Origin: Streptomyces sp. NRRL S-646
GTDB taxonomy: Bacteria > Actinomycetota > Actinomycetes > Streptomycetales > Streptomycetaceae
Reading direction: 5' to 3'
DNA: 64,000 nt
Assembly: GCF_000720765.1 (NCBI RefSeq)
Contig: NZ_JODC01000014.1
Coordinates: 124,001 to 188,000, forward strand
Part shown: positions 32,699 to 41,531 of the stretch, in pieces
Layout of the letters: each line of letters opens with the position of its first letter
Position numbering within the stretch: position 1 is the stretch's first letter
The notes under the pieces: generated by a model
Seen by the model: only the letters and a program-made list of their open reading frames with translations
Told to the model about the DNA's origin: nothing
Database searches by the model: none
Position numbers and translations under genes: made by a program

Positions 32699-35600
32699 GT
32701 GCACCTCAAGGCCCTGACCCTCCGCGGGTTCAAGTCTTTCGCCTCGGCGACCACGCTCCGGTTCGAGCCGGGCATCACGTGTGTCGTGGGACCGAACGGC
32801 TCGGGCAAGTCCAATGTCGTGGACGCCCTGAGCTGGGTGATGGGCGAGCAGGGTGCCAAGTCGCTGCGCGGCGGCAAGATGGAGGACGTCATCTTCGCCG
32901 GCACCACCGGGCGCCCGCCGCTGGGCCGCGCCGAGGTGTCCCTCACCATCGACAACTCCGACGGGGCCCTGCCCATCGAGTACGCCGAGGTCACCATCAC
33001 GCGGATCATGTTCCGCAACGGCGGCAGCGAGTACCAGATCAACGGCGACACCTGCCGTCTCCTGGACATCCAGGAACTCCTCTCCGACTCCGGCATCGGC
33101 CGCGAGATGCACGTCATCGTCGGCCAGGGCCAGCTCGACTCCGTCCTGCACGCCGACCCCATGGGCCGCCGCGCCTTCATCGAGGAGGCGGCCGGCGTCC
33201 TCAAGCACCGCAAGCGCAAGGAGAAGGCCCTCCGCAAGCTCGACGCGATGCAGGCCAACCTCGCGCGCGTGCAGGACCTGACCGACGAACTGCGCAGACA
33301 GCTCAAGCCGCTTGGCCGGCAGGCCGCCGTCGCCCGGCGGGCGGCCGTCATCCAGGCCGACCTCCGCGACGCGCGTCTGCGCCTCCTCGCCGACGATCTC
33401 GTACGGCTGCGGGAAGCACTGAAAGCCGAGGTCGCGGACGAGGCCGCGCTCAAGGAACGCAAGGAAGCCGCCGAGCAGGACCTGAAGAAGGCGCTGCAGC
33501 GCGAGGCGCTCCTGGAGGACGAGGTACGACAGCTCGCTCCCCGGCTCCAACGGGCCCAGCAGACCTGGTACGAGCTGTCGCAGTTGGCCGAGCGGGTGCG
33601 CGGCACGATCTCGCTGGCCGACGCGCGCGTGAAGAGCGCCACCTCGGCGCCGCCGGAGGAGCGCCGCGGTCGCGACCCCGAGGACATGGAGCGCGAGGCC
33701 GCCCGTATCCGTGAGCAGGAGGCCGAGCTCGAAGCAGCGCTGGAGGCGGCCGAGCGGGCGCTGGAGGACACGGTCGCGCACCGGGCCGAGCTGGAGCGCG
33801 AACTCACGCAGGAAGAACGGCGTCTGAAGGACGTCGCCCGTGCCATCGCCGACCGCCGCGAGGGCCTCGCCCGGCTGAACGGCCAGGTGGGCGCGGCCCG
33901 TTCGCGCGCCGCCTCCGCACAGGCGGAGATCGACCGCCTGGCAGCGGCCCGGGACGAGGCCCAGGAGCGGGCCGTCGCAGCGCAGGAGGAGTACGAGGCG
34001 CTCAAGGCCGAGGTCGACGGCCTCGACGCGGGCGACGCGGAACTGGGCGAGCAGCACGCGGCGGCGAAAGAGCAGCTGGCCGAGGCGGAGGCCGCCCTGA
34101 CCGCCGCCCGCGAGGCGGCCACCGCGGTGGAGCGGAAACGGGCCGCGACGCAGGCCCGGCACGAGGCGCTCGCACTGGGCCTGCGCCGCAAGGACGGCAC
34201 GGGCGCGCTCCTCGGCGCGAAGGACCGTCTCTCCGGCCTGCTCGGTCCGGCGGCCGAACTGCTGACGATCACTCCCGGCTACGAGGTCCCCCTGGCGGCG
34301 GCTTTCGGTGCGGCGGCAGACGCCCTGGCGGTGACCTCACCGTCGGCCGCGGCCGACGCGATCCGCTTGCTGCGCAAGCAGGACGGCGGCCGCGCATCGT
34401 TGCTTCTGGCGGGGGCGCCTGAGGAGCCGCCGCTGACGGACGCGGCCCATAGGGGCGCGGGGCTGTATCAATATGAGGCTCCGCCGCGGGGCGCGACCAG
34501 CCACAACGAACCCGCAGACGCCCAATCACCAAGCGCCCCCCTTCCTGCGGCGAACCTGGTCCGAGCTCCCTCCGACCTGATGGCCGCCGTGAGGCGCCTC
34601 CTGCACGGCATCGTCGTAGTCGACACCCTCGAAGACGCCGAAAACGTCGTATACACGCACCCCCACCTCACCGCCGTAACCGCCGAAGGCGACCTCCTCG
34701 GCGCACACTTCGCACACGGCGGTTCCGCAGGCGCACCCAGCCTGCTGGAGGTACAGGCCTCCGTCGACGAGGCCGCCGCCGAGCTCGAAGAGCTCGCCGT
34801 ACGCTGCGAGGAACTCACCGAGGCCCAGCACGCGGCGGGGGAGCGGCGCAAGGAATGTGCCGCGACGGTCGAGGAGCTGGGGGAGCGGCGCCGCGCCGCC
34901 GACCGGGAGAAGTCGGCCGTGGCCCAGCAGCTGGGACGGCTCGCCGGGCAGGCACGGGGTGCCGCGGGCGAAGCGGAACGGACCGTCGCCGCTGCCGCAC
35001 GGGCGCAGGACGCGCTGGACAAGGCCCTCGAAGAGGTCGAGGTCCTCGCCGAACGCCTCGCCGTCGCCGAGGAGATGCCCGTCGAGGAGGAGCCGGACAC
35101 GTCGGTACGAGACCGTCTCGCCGCCGACGGCGCCAACGCCCGCCAGACCGAGATGGAGGCCCGGCTTCAGGTCCGTACGCACGAAGAGCGCGTCAAAGGA
35201 CTCGCCGGCCGCGCCGACTCCCTCGACCGCGCCGCCCGAGCGGAGCGTGACGCACGCGCGCGTGCCGAGCAGCGCCGGGCGCGGCTGCGGCACGAGGCCG
35301 CCGTGGCGGAAGCCGTCGCCTCCGGTGCACGCCAGTTGCTCGCGCACGTCGAGGTCTCCCTCGCACGGGCCGAGGAGGAACGCACCGCGGCCGACGCCGC
35401 CAAGGCCCGGCGCGAGCAGGAGCTGACCGCTGCCCGGAGCGCCGGCCGCGACCTCAAGGGCGAGCTCGACAAGCTGACCGACTCCGTCCACCGCGGCGAG
35501 GTGCTCGGTGCCGAGAAGCGCATGAGGATCGAGCAGTTGGAGACCAAGGCGCTGGAGGAGCTGGGCGTGGAGCCGGCCGGGCTCGTCTCCGAGTACGGCC

Positions 35601-36337
35601 CGCACCAGCTCGTACCGCCCTCCCCGCCCGCCGAGGGCGAGGAGCTGCCCGAGGACCCGGAGCATCCCCGCAACCAGCCCAAGACCTTCCACCGCGCCGA
35701 GCAGGAGAAGCGGCTCAAGGCCGCCGAGCGGGCCTACCAGCAGCTCGGCAAGGTCAATCCGCTCGCCCTGGAGGAGTTCGCCGCACTGGAGGAACGCCAC
35801 AAGTTCCTCAGCGAGCAGCTCGAAGACCTGAAGAAGACCCGCGCCGACCTGCTCCAGGTCGTCAAGGAGGTCGACGAGCGCGTCGAGCAGGTCTTCACCG
35901 AGGCCTACCGGGACACGGCCCGGGAGTTCGAGGGTGTCTTCAGCCGGCTGTTCCCGGGCGGCGAGGGGCGGCTGATCCTGACCGACCCCGACAACATGCT
36001 CACCACGGGTGTCGATGTCGAGGCCCGGCCGCCGGGCAAGAAGGTCAAGCGGCTGTCGTTGCTCTCGGGTGGCGAGCGCTCACTCACCGCCGTCGCGCTG
36101 CTGGTGTCCATCTTCAAGGCCCGGCCGAGCCCGTTCTACGTCATGGACGAGGTCGAGGCCGCGCTCGACGACACCAACCTGCAGCGGCTGATCCGCATCA
36201 TGCAGGAGCTGCAGGAAGCCTCGCAGCTGATCGTGATCACGCACCAGAAGCGGACCATGGAGGTCGCCGACGCGCTGTACGGCGTCTCCATGCAGGGCGA
36301 TGGTGTGTCGAAGGTCATCAGCCAGCGGTTGCGCTGA
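32699..36337 (+). CDS. smc: Chromosome segregation ATPase Smc
   Basis: The 1212-residue SMC protein organises the chromosome with ScpA/ScpB. The N-terminal ATPase half has the Walker A segment VVGPNGSGKSNVVDALSWVM (~residues 26-45). Two long coiled coils flank the hinge (~residues 510-700). The C-terminal half has the signature LSLLSGGERSLTAVALL and Walker B FYVMDEVEAALDD. GTG 32699 is chosen because VHLKALTLRGFKSFA is the canonical start. Residues ~582-605 (AHRGAGLYQYEAPPRGATSHN region) are encoded by an in-frame copy of the dispersed repeat found elsewhere in this window. The protein is ~25 residues longer than the S. coelicolor one as I recall it. Confidence 0.96.
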   Translation: MHLKALTLRGFKSFASATTLRFEPGITCVVGPNGSGKSNVVDALSWVMGEQGAKSLRGGKMEDVIFAGTTGRPPLGRAEVSLTIDNSDGALPIEYAEVTITRIMFRNGGSEYQINGDTCRLLDIQELLSDSGIGREMHVIVGQGQLDSVLHADPMGRRAFIEEAAGVLKHRKRKEKALRKLDAMQANLARVQDLTDELRRQLKPLGRQAAVARRAAVIQADLRDARLRLLADDLVRLREALKAEVADEAALKERKEAAEQDLKKALQREALLEDEVRQLAPRLQRAQQTWYELSQLAERVRGTISLADARVKSATSAPPEERRGRDPEDMEREAARIREQEAELEAALEAAERALEDTVAHRAELERELTQEERRLKDVARAIADRREGLARLNGQVGAARSRAASAQAEIDRLAAARDEAQERAVAAQEEYEALKAEVDGLDAGDAELGEQHAAAKEQLAEAEAALTAAREAATAVERKRAATQARHEALALGLRRKDGTGALLGAKDRLSGLLGPAAELLTITPGYEVPLAAAFGAAADALAVTSPSAAADAIRLLRKQDGGRASLLLAGAPEEPPLTDAAHRGAGLYQYEAPPRGATSHNEPADAQSPSAPLPAANLVRAPSDLMAAVRRLLHGIVVVDTLEDAENVVYTHPHLTAVTAEGDLLGAHFAHGGSAGAPSLLEVQASVDEAAAELEELAVRCEELTEAQHAAGERRKECAATVEELGERRRAADREKSAVAQQLGRLAGQARGAAGEAERTVAAAARAQDALDKALEEVEVLAERLAVAEEMPVEEEPDTSVRDRLAADGANARQTEMEARLQVRTHEERVKGLAGRADSLDRAARAERDARARAEQRRARLRHEAAVAEAVASGARQLLAHVEVSLARAEEERTAADAAKARREQELTAARSAGRDLKGELDKLTDSVHRGEVLGAEKRMRIEQLETKALEELGVEPAGLVSEYGPHQLVPPSPPAEGEELPEDPEHPRNQPKTFHRAEQEKRLKAAERAYQQLGKVNPLALEEFAALEERHKFLSEQLEDLKKTRADLLQVVKEVDERVEQVFTEAYRDTAREFEGVFSRLFPGGEGRLILTDPDNMLTTGVDVEARPPGKKVKRLSLLSGGERSLTAVALLVSIFKARPSPFYVMDEVEAALDDTNLQRLIRIMQELQEASQLIVITHQKRTMEVADALYGVSMQGDGVSKVISQRLR
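34442..34506 (+). repeat. REP-like dispersed repeat, copy D, inside the smc coding region
   Basis: GCGGCCCATAGGGGCGCGG starts the copy. GGCTGTATCAATATGAGGCT, CCGCCGCGGGGCGCGACC and AGCCACAAC follow, matching the intergenic copies at most positions. It is read in frame as residues ~582-603 of Smc, in the hinge, between RASLLLAGAPEE and LVRAPSDLMAAVRRLL. The first hairpin arm is degenerate (GCGGCCCAT). Confidence 0.85.
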
Positions 36338-36403
36338 ACATCAACTTCAAGAGTTGAACACATTCCCCTCACGAGTGCACTGAAAAGTCACAGACCTGCC
36401 CTC

Positions 36404-36431
36404 TTGACTTCGAAACTTGAAGGCATAGTCT
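36404..36431 (+). promoter_or_regulatory. Candidate promoter of glcP, with inverted repeats
   Basis: TTGACT (36404-36409), a 16-base spacer and TAGTCT (36426-36431) fit a vegetative promoter 87 bp before glcP. The overlapping CTTCGAAACTTGAAG and the upstream TTCAAGAGTTGAA (~36346-36358) are short imperfect inverted repeats. They could be repressor sites for carbon control. Confidence 0.45.
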
Positions 36432-36517
36432 CGGCAACGTTGTTTTTACCTTCAGGTATTACCTACCGGGAAGGGTCCCCCACCCGGCAGCGCTGCCGGT
36501 GGCCCGAGGAGTTGAAC

Positions 36518-37936
36518 GTGACCAGCACAGTGCAGGCACAGAAGTCAGGAGCCAGAACGGCGCGTCCCGAGCACCTCGGGCGCGTCACCTTCATCGCGGC
36601 GGCGGCCGCGATGGGCGGTTTCCTGTTCGGCTACGACAGCTCCGTGATCAACGGCGCGGTCGAAGCCATCCGGGACCGCTACGGCATCGGCTCCGCGGCC
36701 CTGGCCCAGGTCATCGCCATCGCCCTGATCGGCTGTGCCATCGGCGCCGCGACCGCCGGCCGTATCGCCGACCGGATCGGCCGCATCCGGGTCATGCAGA
36801 TCGCCGCCGTGCTGTTCACCGTCAGCGCCGTCGGCTCGGCGCTGCCCTTCGCGCTGTGGGACTTCGCGCTCTGGCGCGTCGTCGGCGGCTTCGCCATCGG
36901 CATGGCCTCCGTCATCGGCCCCGCCTATATCGCCGAGGTCGCCCCGCCCGCGTACCGCGGCCGTCTCGGTTCCTTCCAGCAGGCCGCGATCGTCATCGGC
37001 ATCGCGATCTCGCAGCTGGTCAACTGGGGTCTGCTGAACGCCGCCGACGGCGACCAGCGCGGCAAGCTGATGGGCCTGGAGGCCTGGCAGGTCATGCTCG
37101 GCGTCATGGTGGTGCCAGCCGTCCTCTACGGCCTGCTCTCCTTCGCCATCCCCGAGTCGCCCCGCTTCCTGATCTCCGTCGGCAGGCATGAGCGTGCCCG
37201 CGAGATCCTCGCCGAGGTCGAGGGCGAGCACGGCAACCTGGACGCCCGCGTGAACGAGATCGAGCACGCGATGAAGAGCGAGCACAAGTCCGCCTTCAAG
37301 GACCTGCTCGGCGGTGGCTTCTTCTTCAAGCCGATCGTCTGGGTCGGCATCGGCCTCTCGGTGTTCCAGCAGTTCGTCGGCATCAACGTCGCGTTCTACT
37401 ACTCCTCGACCCTGTGGCAGTCGGTCGGCGTCGACCCGACGGACTCGTTCTTCTACTCCTTCACGACGTCGATCATCAACATCCTCGGCACCGTGATCGC
37501 CATGATCTTCGTGGACCGCGTCGGCCGTAAGCCGCTGGCCCTGATCGGCTCGATCGGCATGGTGATCGGACTCGCGCTGGAGGCCTGGGCCTTCTCGTAC
37601 CACTTGGTCGACGGCAAGCTGCCGGCCGCACAGGGCTGGACCGCCCTGATCGCCGCGCACATCTTCGTCCTCTTCTTCGCCCTGTCCTGGGGTGTGGTCG
37701 TCTGGGTCATGCTCGGCGAGATGTTCCCGAACAAGATCCGCGCCGCCGCCCTGGGCGTGGCCGCCTCCGCGCAGTGGATCGCCAACTGGGCCATCACCGC
37801 TAGCTTCCCGTCCCTGTCCGACTGGAACCTCTCCGCGACCTACGTGATCTACACGGTCTTCGCAGCGCTCTCCGTCCCGTTCGTCCTGAAGTTCGTCAAG
37901 GAGACGAAGGGCAAGGCGCTGGAGGAGATGGGCTGA
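36518..37936 (+). CDS. glcP: Glucose permease, MFS sugar-porter family
   Basis: The 472-residue transporter has twelve predicted membrane spans. Sugar-porter signatures are GGFLFGYDSSVINGA near the N-terminus, GRIADRIGRIRVMQ after TM2, PESPRFLISVGRHERA, QQFVGINVAFYYSSTL in TM7 and FVDRVGRKPLALIGS. Length and sequence match GlcP1 of S. coelicolor (SCO5578), the major glucose uptake system. The GTG start at 36518 has GAGGAG seven bases upstream. The frame extends to 36404 but through the promoter. A strong hairpin follows. Confidence 0.95.
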   Translation: MTSTVQAQKSGARTARPEHLGRVTFIAAAAAMGGFLFGYDSSVINGAVEAIRDRYGIGSAALAQVIAIALIGCAIGAATAGRIADRIGRIRVMQIAAVLFTVSAVGSALPFALWDFALWRVVGGFAIGMASVIGPAYIAEVAPPAYRGRLGSFQQAAIVIGIAISQLVNWGLLNAADGDQRGKLMGLEAWQVMLGVMVVPAVLYGLLSFAIPESPRFLISVGRHERAREILAEVEGEHGNLDARVNEIEHAMKSEHKSAFKDLLGGGFFFKPIVWVGIGLSVFQQFVGINVAFYYSSTLWQSVGVDPTDSFFYSFTTSIINILGTVIAMIFVDRVGRKPLALIGSIGMVIGLALEAWAFSYHLVDGKLPAAQGWTALIAAHIFVLFFALSWGVVVWVMLGEMFPNKIRAAALGVAASAQWIANWAITASFPSLSDWNLSATYVIYTVFAALSVPFVLKFVKETKGKALEEMG

Positions 37937-37997
37937 GCAGCCCCGCACACTCGGGGAGAAGGGCCAAGTCCCCGCTGCCCCTCTCCTCGTACCGTCC

Positions 37998-38033
37998 GCC
38001 GCCCCCGCCCGGCACTGCCCGGGCGGGGGCGGC
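37998..38033 (+). terminator. Terminator between glcP and the convergent hypothetical gene
   Basis: A perfect 15-bp all-GC stem, GCCGCCCCCGCCCGG against 38019-38033, closes a six-base loop. It has no long T-run. It lies between convergent genes and may work on both strands. Confidence 0.85.
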
Positions 38034-38044
38034 GGCCTCTTGTC

Positions 38045-38422
38045 TCACCAGATGAGGACGCCCCCGCCGATCTCCAGGGCCTTGCGGATGCTCTCCTCGA
38101 TGATCCGCAGCCGCGTTTCGATCTGGTGCCGGCGCTCCTCGACCGTCCCCGGCCGGTCGGTGCGGTGGGCGAGCTCGTCGAGACGGGAGCGCAGCAGGGC
38201 GACCTCGCGCCGGAACTCCGGCACTTCCTCGGCCTCGACGCAGAGGTCGTCGTCCGCTAGCACCGGCAGGAAGCGGGCACCCAGCGAGCGTACGAACTCC
38301 GATCCCCACACCGTCGTACGCCAGGACTCGAACCCGCCGGACTGGTATACGTCGTCCGGTACGTCGAGGATCCGTATGCCGCCGTCCGGCTCGCGGGCGA
38401 AGACCTCCACCAACAGGCTCAT
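38045..38422 (-). CDS. Hypothetical protein
   Basis: The 125-residue protein begins MSLLVEVFAREPDGGIRILD. The first ~60 residues look like a mixed alpha/beta domain (LDVPDDVYQSGGFESWRTTV). The rest is helical and may form a coiled coil (EFRREVALLRSRLDELAHRT, HQIETRLRIIEESIRKALEI). There is no signal or membrane segment. It is the last gene of a two-gene minus-strand unit after the luciferase-like oxidoreductase. Not recognised. Confidence 0.65.
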   Translation of the reverse strand: MSLLVEVFAREPDGGIRILDVPDDVYQSGGFESWRTTVWGSEFVRSLGARFLPVLADDDLCVEAEEVPEFRREVALLRSRLDELAHRTDRPGTVEERRHQIETRLRIIEESIRKALEIGGGVLIW

Positions 38423-38476
38423 GGGAGTCAGTGGATCACCCGTGCACCGGACCGGACCAGCGGATATCGCTCCGCA

Positions 38477-39448
38477 TCAGCCCCCCAGCGCCGGAAGCAC
38501 CCGCTCGGCGAACAGCCGCAGGCTCCGCCAGCCCTCCTCCACCGGCATCCCCCCGGCCAGCGGATGCAGTACGAGGTTGTCCAGCCCCTGCTCCACGCAC
38601 TGGCCCGGCGTCAGGATCCGGTAGACGCCCTCCGCGCGCAGCTCGTCCACGCTCGTGGCCGCAGACTTCACCGCCGACCGGATGTCCCCGGACTGCCAGG
38701 AGGCGTACGTCCGCGCCTCGTGCAGGAAGTGCTCGCCGTGCTCGGCCCACACCCGGTCGGGATCCTCGGCGAGGTGCAGCAGCGGGGTCTCGGCGGCGGG
38801 CATCATGGTCCAGCCCTCGGTGCCGTACTCGACGAGCCGCTCCTTGTAGTACGCCTCCAGCTCCGGCAGATGCGCGCTAGGGAAGAAGGGGAGACCGAGG
38901 CGGGCCGCGCGGCGGGCGGCGGCCTTGGACGAGCCGCCGACCAGGAGCAGGGGGTGCGGCTCGGTGAAGGGGCGCGGGGTGACCCGTACCATGCGGCCCC
39001 GGTACTCGAACTCCTCCCCGGTCCAGGCCTTGAGCACCGTCTCCAGCAGCTCGTCCTGAAGCCTGCCGCGCCGCTTCCAGTCCACGTCGAACTGGGCGTA
39101 CTCCTCGGGCCGGTACCCGATGCCGGCGACGGTCACCAGCCGGCCGCCGCTCAGCAGATCCAGTACGGCGATGTCCTCGGCCAGCCGCAGCGGGTCGTGC
39201 AGCGGGCCGATCACCGCCGAGACGGTGACCGCGATCCGGCGGGTCGCGCCGAAGACGGCGCCCGCGAAGGCGAACGGCGACGGCAGCCAGTTGTTGTCGA
39301 CGCCGTGGTGTTCCTCGGTCTGCACGGTGGTGACGCCGTGCTCGTCGGCGTACGCGGCCATCTCCAGGGCGGCCCGGTAGCGGGCGCGGAGCGAGGCGGG
39401 GGTGGCACCGGGTTCGACGAGGTTGAAACGTACGACGGAGACGGGCAT
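38477..39448 (-). CDS. LLM-class flavin-dependent oxidoreductase
   Basis: The 323-residue luciferase-like (TIM-barrel) protein has VQTEEHHGVDNNWLPSP, DPLRLAEDIAVLDLLSGGRL, TVAGIGYRPEEYAQFDVDW and PHPLLLVGGSSKAAARRAAR. These are typical of F420- or FMN-dependent monooxygenases of this class. The cofactor cannot be fixed from sequence. A CofC gene lies in the window, so F420 is available. The start is ATG 39448. It is divergent from ftsY (~105 bp apart) and followed by the hypothetical gene. The substrate is unknown. Confidence 0.85.
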   Translation of the reverse strand: MPVSVVRFNLVEPGATPASLRARYRAALEMAAYADEHGVTTVQTEEHHGVDNNWLPSPFAFAGAVFGATRRIAVTVSAVIGPLHDPLRLAEDIAVLDLLSGGRLVTVAGIGYRPEEYAQFDVDWKRRGRLQDELLETVLKAWTGEEFEYRGRMVRVTPRPFTEPHPLLLVGGSSKAAARRAARLGLPFFPSAHLPELEAYYKERLVEYGTEGWTMMPAAETPLLHLAEDPDRVWAEHGEHFLHEARTYASWQSGDIRSAVKSAATSVDELRAEGVYRILTPGQCVEQGLDNLVLHPLAGGMPVEEGWRSLRLFAERVLPALGG

Positions 39449-39553
39449 GGGGGTCCCCCTTCACCGGGCGGGTGTGCACGGGGACGTTAGCTGACGGAGT
39501 GTCAGACATCCAGAGGGGTGTCGCAGGACTCCATGACTGATACTGGACGCGTT

Positions 39554-40756
39554 ATGGAAACCGTCATCCTTGCTGTAGTCATCGCCGTGGTCGTGCTCGG
39601 CGCGCTCGGCGGGCTCGTCATCGGCAGCCGACGGAAGAAGTCGCTGCCCCCGCCGCCGCCCGCCGCGCCCGACATCACCGCCCCTCCGGCCGAGCCGCAC
39701 GTCGGCGACGAGGCCGAGACACCCCGCGACGAACCGCGCCGGACGATAGAGGAGGTGGATCTTCCGGACGGCTCGGCGCCGGTCGCCGTCGAGGAACCGC
39801 CCGCTCTCGAAATCCCCGAGATCGAGGTCCCGGAGCCGACGGCCGGACGTCTCGTCCGCCTCCGCGCCCGCCTCTCGCGCTCCCAGAACGCGCTCGGCAA
39901 GGGGCTGCTCACGCTCCTGTCGCGCGAGCACCTCGACGAGGAGACCTGGGAGGAGATCGAGGACATCCTGCTCACCGCCGACGTCGGCGTGGCTCCCACC
40001 CAGGAGCTGGTCGAGGGCCTGCGTGAGCGAGTGAAGGTGCTCGGCACCCGCACCCCCGCCGAGCTGCGCGGCCTGCTGCGCGAGGAACTCCTCAAGCTGG
40101 TCGGCACCGACTTCGACCGCACGGTGAAGACCGAGCCCGAGACCAGCAAGCCCGGCATCGTGATGGTCGTCGGTGTCAACGGCACCGGCAAGACCACCAC
40201 CACCGGCAAGCTCGCCCGCGTCCTGGTCGCCGACGGCCGCAGTGTCGTCCTCGGTGCCGCCGACACCTTCCGTGCCGCCGCCGCGGACCAGCTGCAGACC
40301 TGGGGCGAGCGGGTCGGCGCCCACACCGTGCGCGGGCCGGAGGGCGGCGACCCCGCCTCCGTCGCCTTCGACGCGGTGAAGGAGGGCAAGGAGATGGGCT
40401 CCGACGTCGTCCTCATCGACACCGCCGGGCGCCTGCACACCAAGACCGGGCTCATGGACGAGCTCGGCAAGGTCAAGCGCGTGGTCGAGAAGCACGCCCC
40501 GCTGGACGAGATCCTCCTCGTCCTCGACGCCACGACCGGGCAGAACGGCCTGGTGCAGGCCCGAGTGTTCGCCGAGGTCGTCGACATCACCGGCATCGTG
40601 CTCACCAAGCTGGACGGCACGGCGAAGGGCGGCATCGTGGTCGCGGTCCAGCGCGAGCTGGGCGTGCCGGTCAAGCTGGTGGGTCTCGGCGAGGGCGCCG
40701 ACGATCTGGCGCCGTTCGAGCCGGAGGCGTTCGTGGATGCGCTTATCGGCGACTGA
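39554..40756 (+). CDS. ftsY: Signal recognition particle receptor FtsY
   Basis: The 400-residue SRP GTPase is the membrane receptor for Ffh-ribosome complexes. Residues 1-25 (METVILAVVIAVVVLGALGG) form a hydrophobic anchor. A Pro/Glu-rich acidic A-domain follows (residues ~25-110). The NG domain has G1 GVNGTGKTTTTGKLAR, DTFRAAAADQL, G3 DTAGR and G4 TKLDGTAKGG. ATG 39554 is chosen, since the anchor begins there; the frame is open to 39518. Its partner ffh is in the same window at 48.2 kb. A bidirectional hairpin follows. Confidence 0.97.
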   Translation: METVILAVVIAVVVLGALGGLVIGSRRKKSLPPPPPAAPDITAPPAEPHVGDEAETPRDEPRRTIEEVDLPDGSAPVAVEEPPALEIPEIEVPEPTAGRLVRLRARLSRSQNALGKGLLTLLSREHLDEETWEEIEDILLTADVGVAPTQELVEGLRERVKVLGTRTPAELRGLLREELLKLVGTDFDRTVKTEPETSKPGIVMVVGVNGTGKTTTTGKLARVLVADGRSVVLGAADTFRAAAADQLQTWGERVGAHTVRGPEGGDPASVAFDAVKEGKEMGSDVVLIDTAGRLHTKTGLMDELGKVKRVVEKHAPLDEILLVLDATTGQNGLVQARVFAEVVDITGIVLTKLDGTAKGGIVVAVQRELGVPVKLVGLGEGADDLAPFEPEAFVDALIGD

Positions 40757-40810
40757 GCGCCGGACACGTGGTTGTTTTACTACCCGCCCGGAATGCCCGA
40801 AATGTAAAGA

Positions 40811-40847
40811 AGCGCCCGCCCCCAAGGTGCAGTTGGGGCCGGGCGCT
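40811..40847. terminator. Bidirectional terminator between ftsY and the convergent prim-pol gene
   Basis: AGCGCCC (40811-40817) pairs with GGGCGCT (40841-40847), and CCCCAA (40820-40825) with TTGGGG (40833-40838), with one internal mismatch. The loop is GGTGCAG. Confidence 0.75.
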
Positions 40848-40874
40848 TCGCTGTGTACGTATGTGCAGATACGG

Positions 40875-41531
40875 CTATGCCCGCGACCGATGCGCCACAT
40901 AGGCCAGCGTCCCCAGCAGTAGCCGGGCCGCCGGCGGTTTCGTGGCCGAATCCAGCGCCGGGGGCCGCAGCCAGCGCACCGGCCCCAGGCCGCCCCGGTC
41001 GGAGGGCGGGGCCGTGATGTACGTGCCGAGGCCCAGGCCGCGGAGGTCGAGGGAGGTCGGGTCGTCCCAGCCCATGCGGTACAGGAGCTCGGGGAGCTCG
41101 GCGGCGGCGCCGGGGGCGACGAAGAACTGGGCGCGGCCCTCGGGGGTCGCGGTGACCGGGCCGACCGGGAGGCCCATGCGCTCCAGGCGGACCAGGGCGC
41201 GGCGGCCGGCGGGCTCGGCCACCTCGAGGACGTCGAACGCCCGGCCGACCGCGAGCATGACCGACGCCCCGGGGAACTCGCCCCATGTCTTGGTCACTTC
41301 GTCGAGCGTGGCGCCGGCCTGGACCTGGGGCGCGAACTCCAGGGGATGCGCCCCTGGTGCGCTGCAGTCCGCCCGGCCGCAGGAGCAGTCGCCTGCCGCG
41401 GCCCGGGCCCCCGGGACCACGTCCCAGCCCCAGAGCCCGGTGAACTCGGCGACGGCGGTGCACTCCGAGGAGCGGCCGCGCCGACGCGAGCCGGAGCGGA
41501 TCTCCCGGATGCCGCCGATCGTGAAGCCCAT
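40875..41531 (-). CDS. Mini bifunctional primase/polymerase (prim-pol)-like protein
   Basis: The 218-residue protein has the pattern of a prim-pol N-terminal domain. WDVVPGARAAAGDCSCGRAD, then CSAPGAHPLEF, includes a CSC-X-C zinc-like cluster. AGATLDEVTKTWGEFPGASV, MLAVGRAFDVLEV and DLRGLGLGTYITAPPSDRGG follow. The catalytic acidic residues of active prim-pols are not clear (AFDVLEVAE sits where DxD would be). No helicase or replication gene is adjacent, so it is not a plasmid replication module. ATG 41531 has GGAGGG upstream. The role is unknown; it may bind nucleotides rather than polymerise. Confidence 0.7.
   Translation of the reverse strand: MGFTIGGIREIRSGSRRRGRSSECTAVAEFTGLWGWDVVPGARAAAGDCSCGRADCSAPGAHPLEFAPQVQAGATLDEVTKTWGEFPGASVMLAVGRAFDVLEVAEPAGRRALVRLERMGLPVGPVTATPEGRAQFFVAPGAAAELPELLYRMGWDDPTSLDLRGLGLGTYITAPPSDRGGLGPVRWLRPPALDSATKPPAARLLLGTLAYVAHRSRA

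Noticed and set aside
36338..36517. Rok7B7 operator before glcP
   Set aside because: The inverted repeats here do not fit the consensus I remember well enough to name the regulator.
38970..38995. Possible fifth copy of the REP-like element in the LLM oxidoreductase gene
   Set aside because: Only the short GGGGCGCGGGG core matches; the rest of the consensus is absent.
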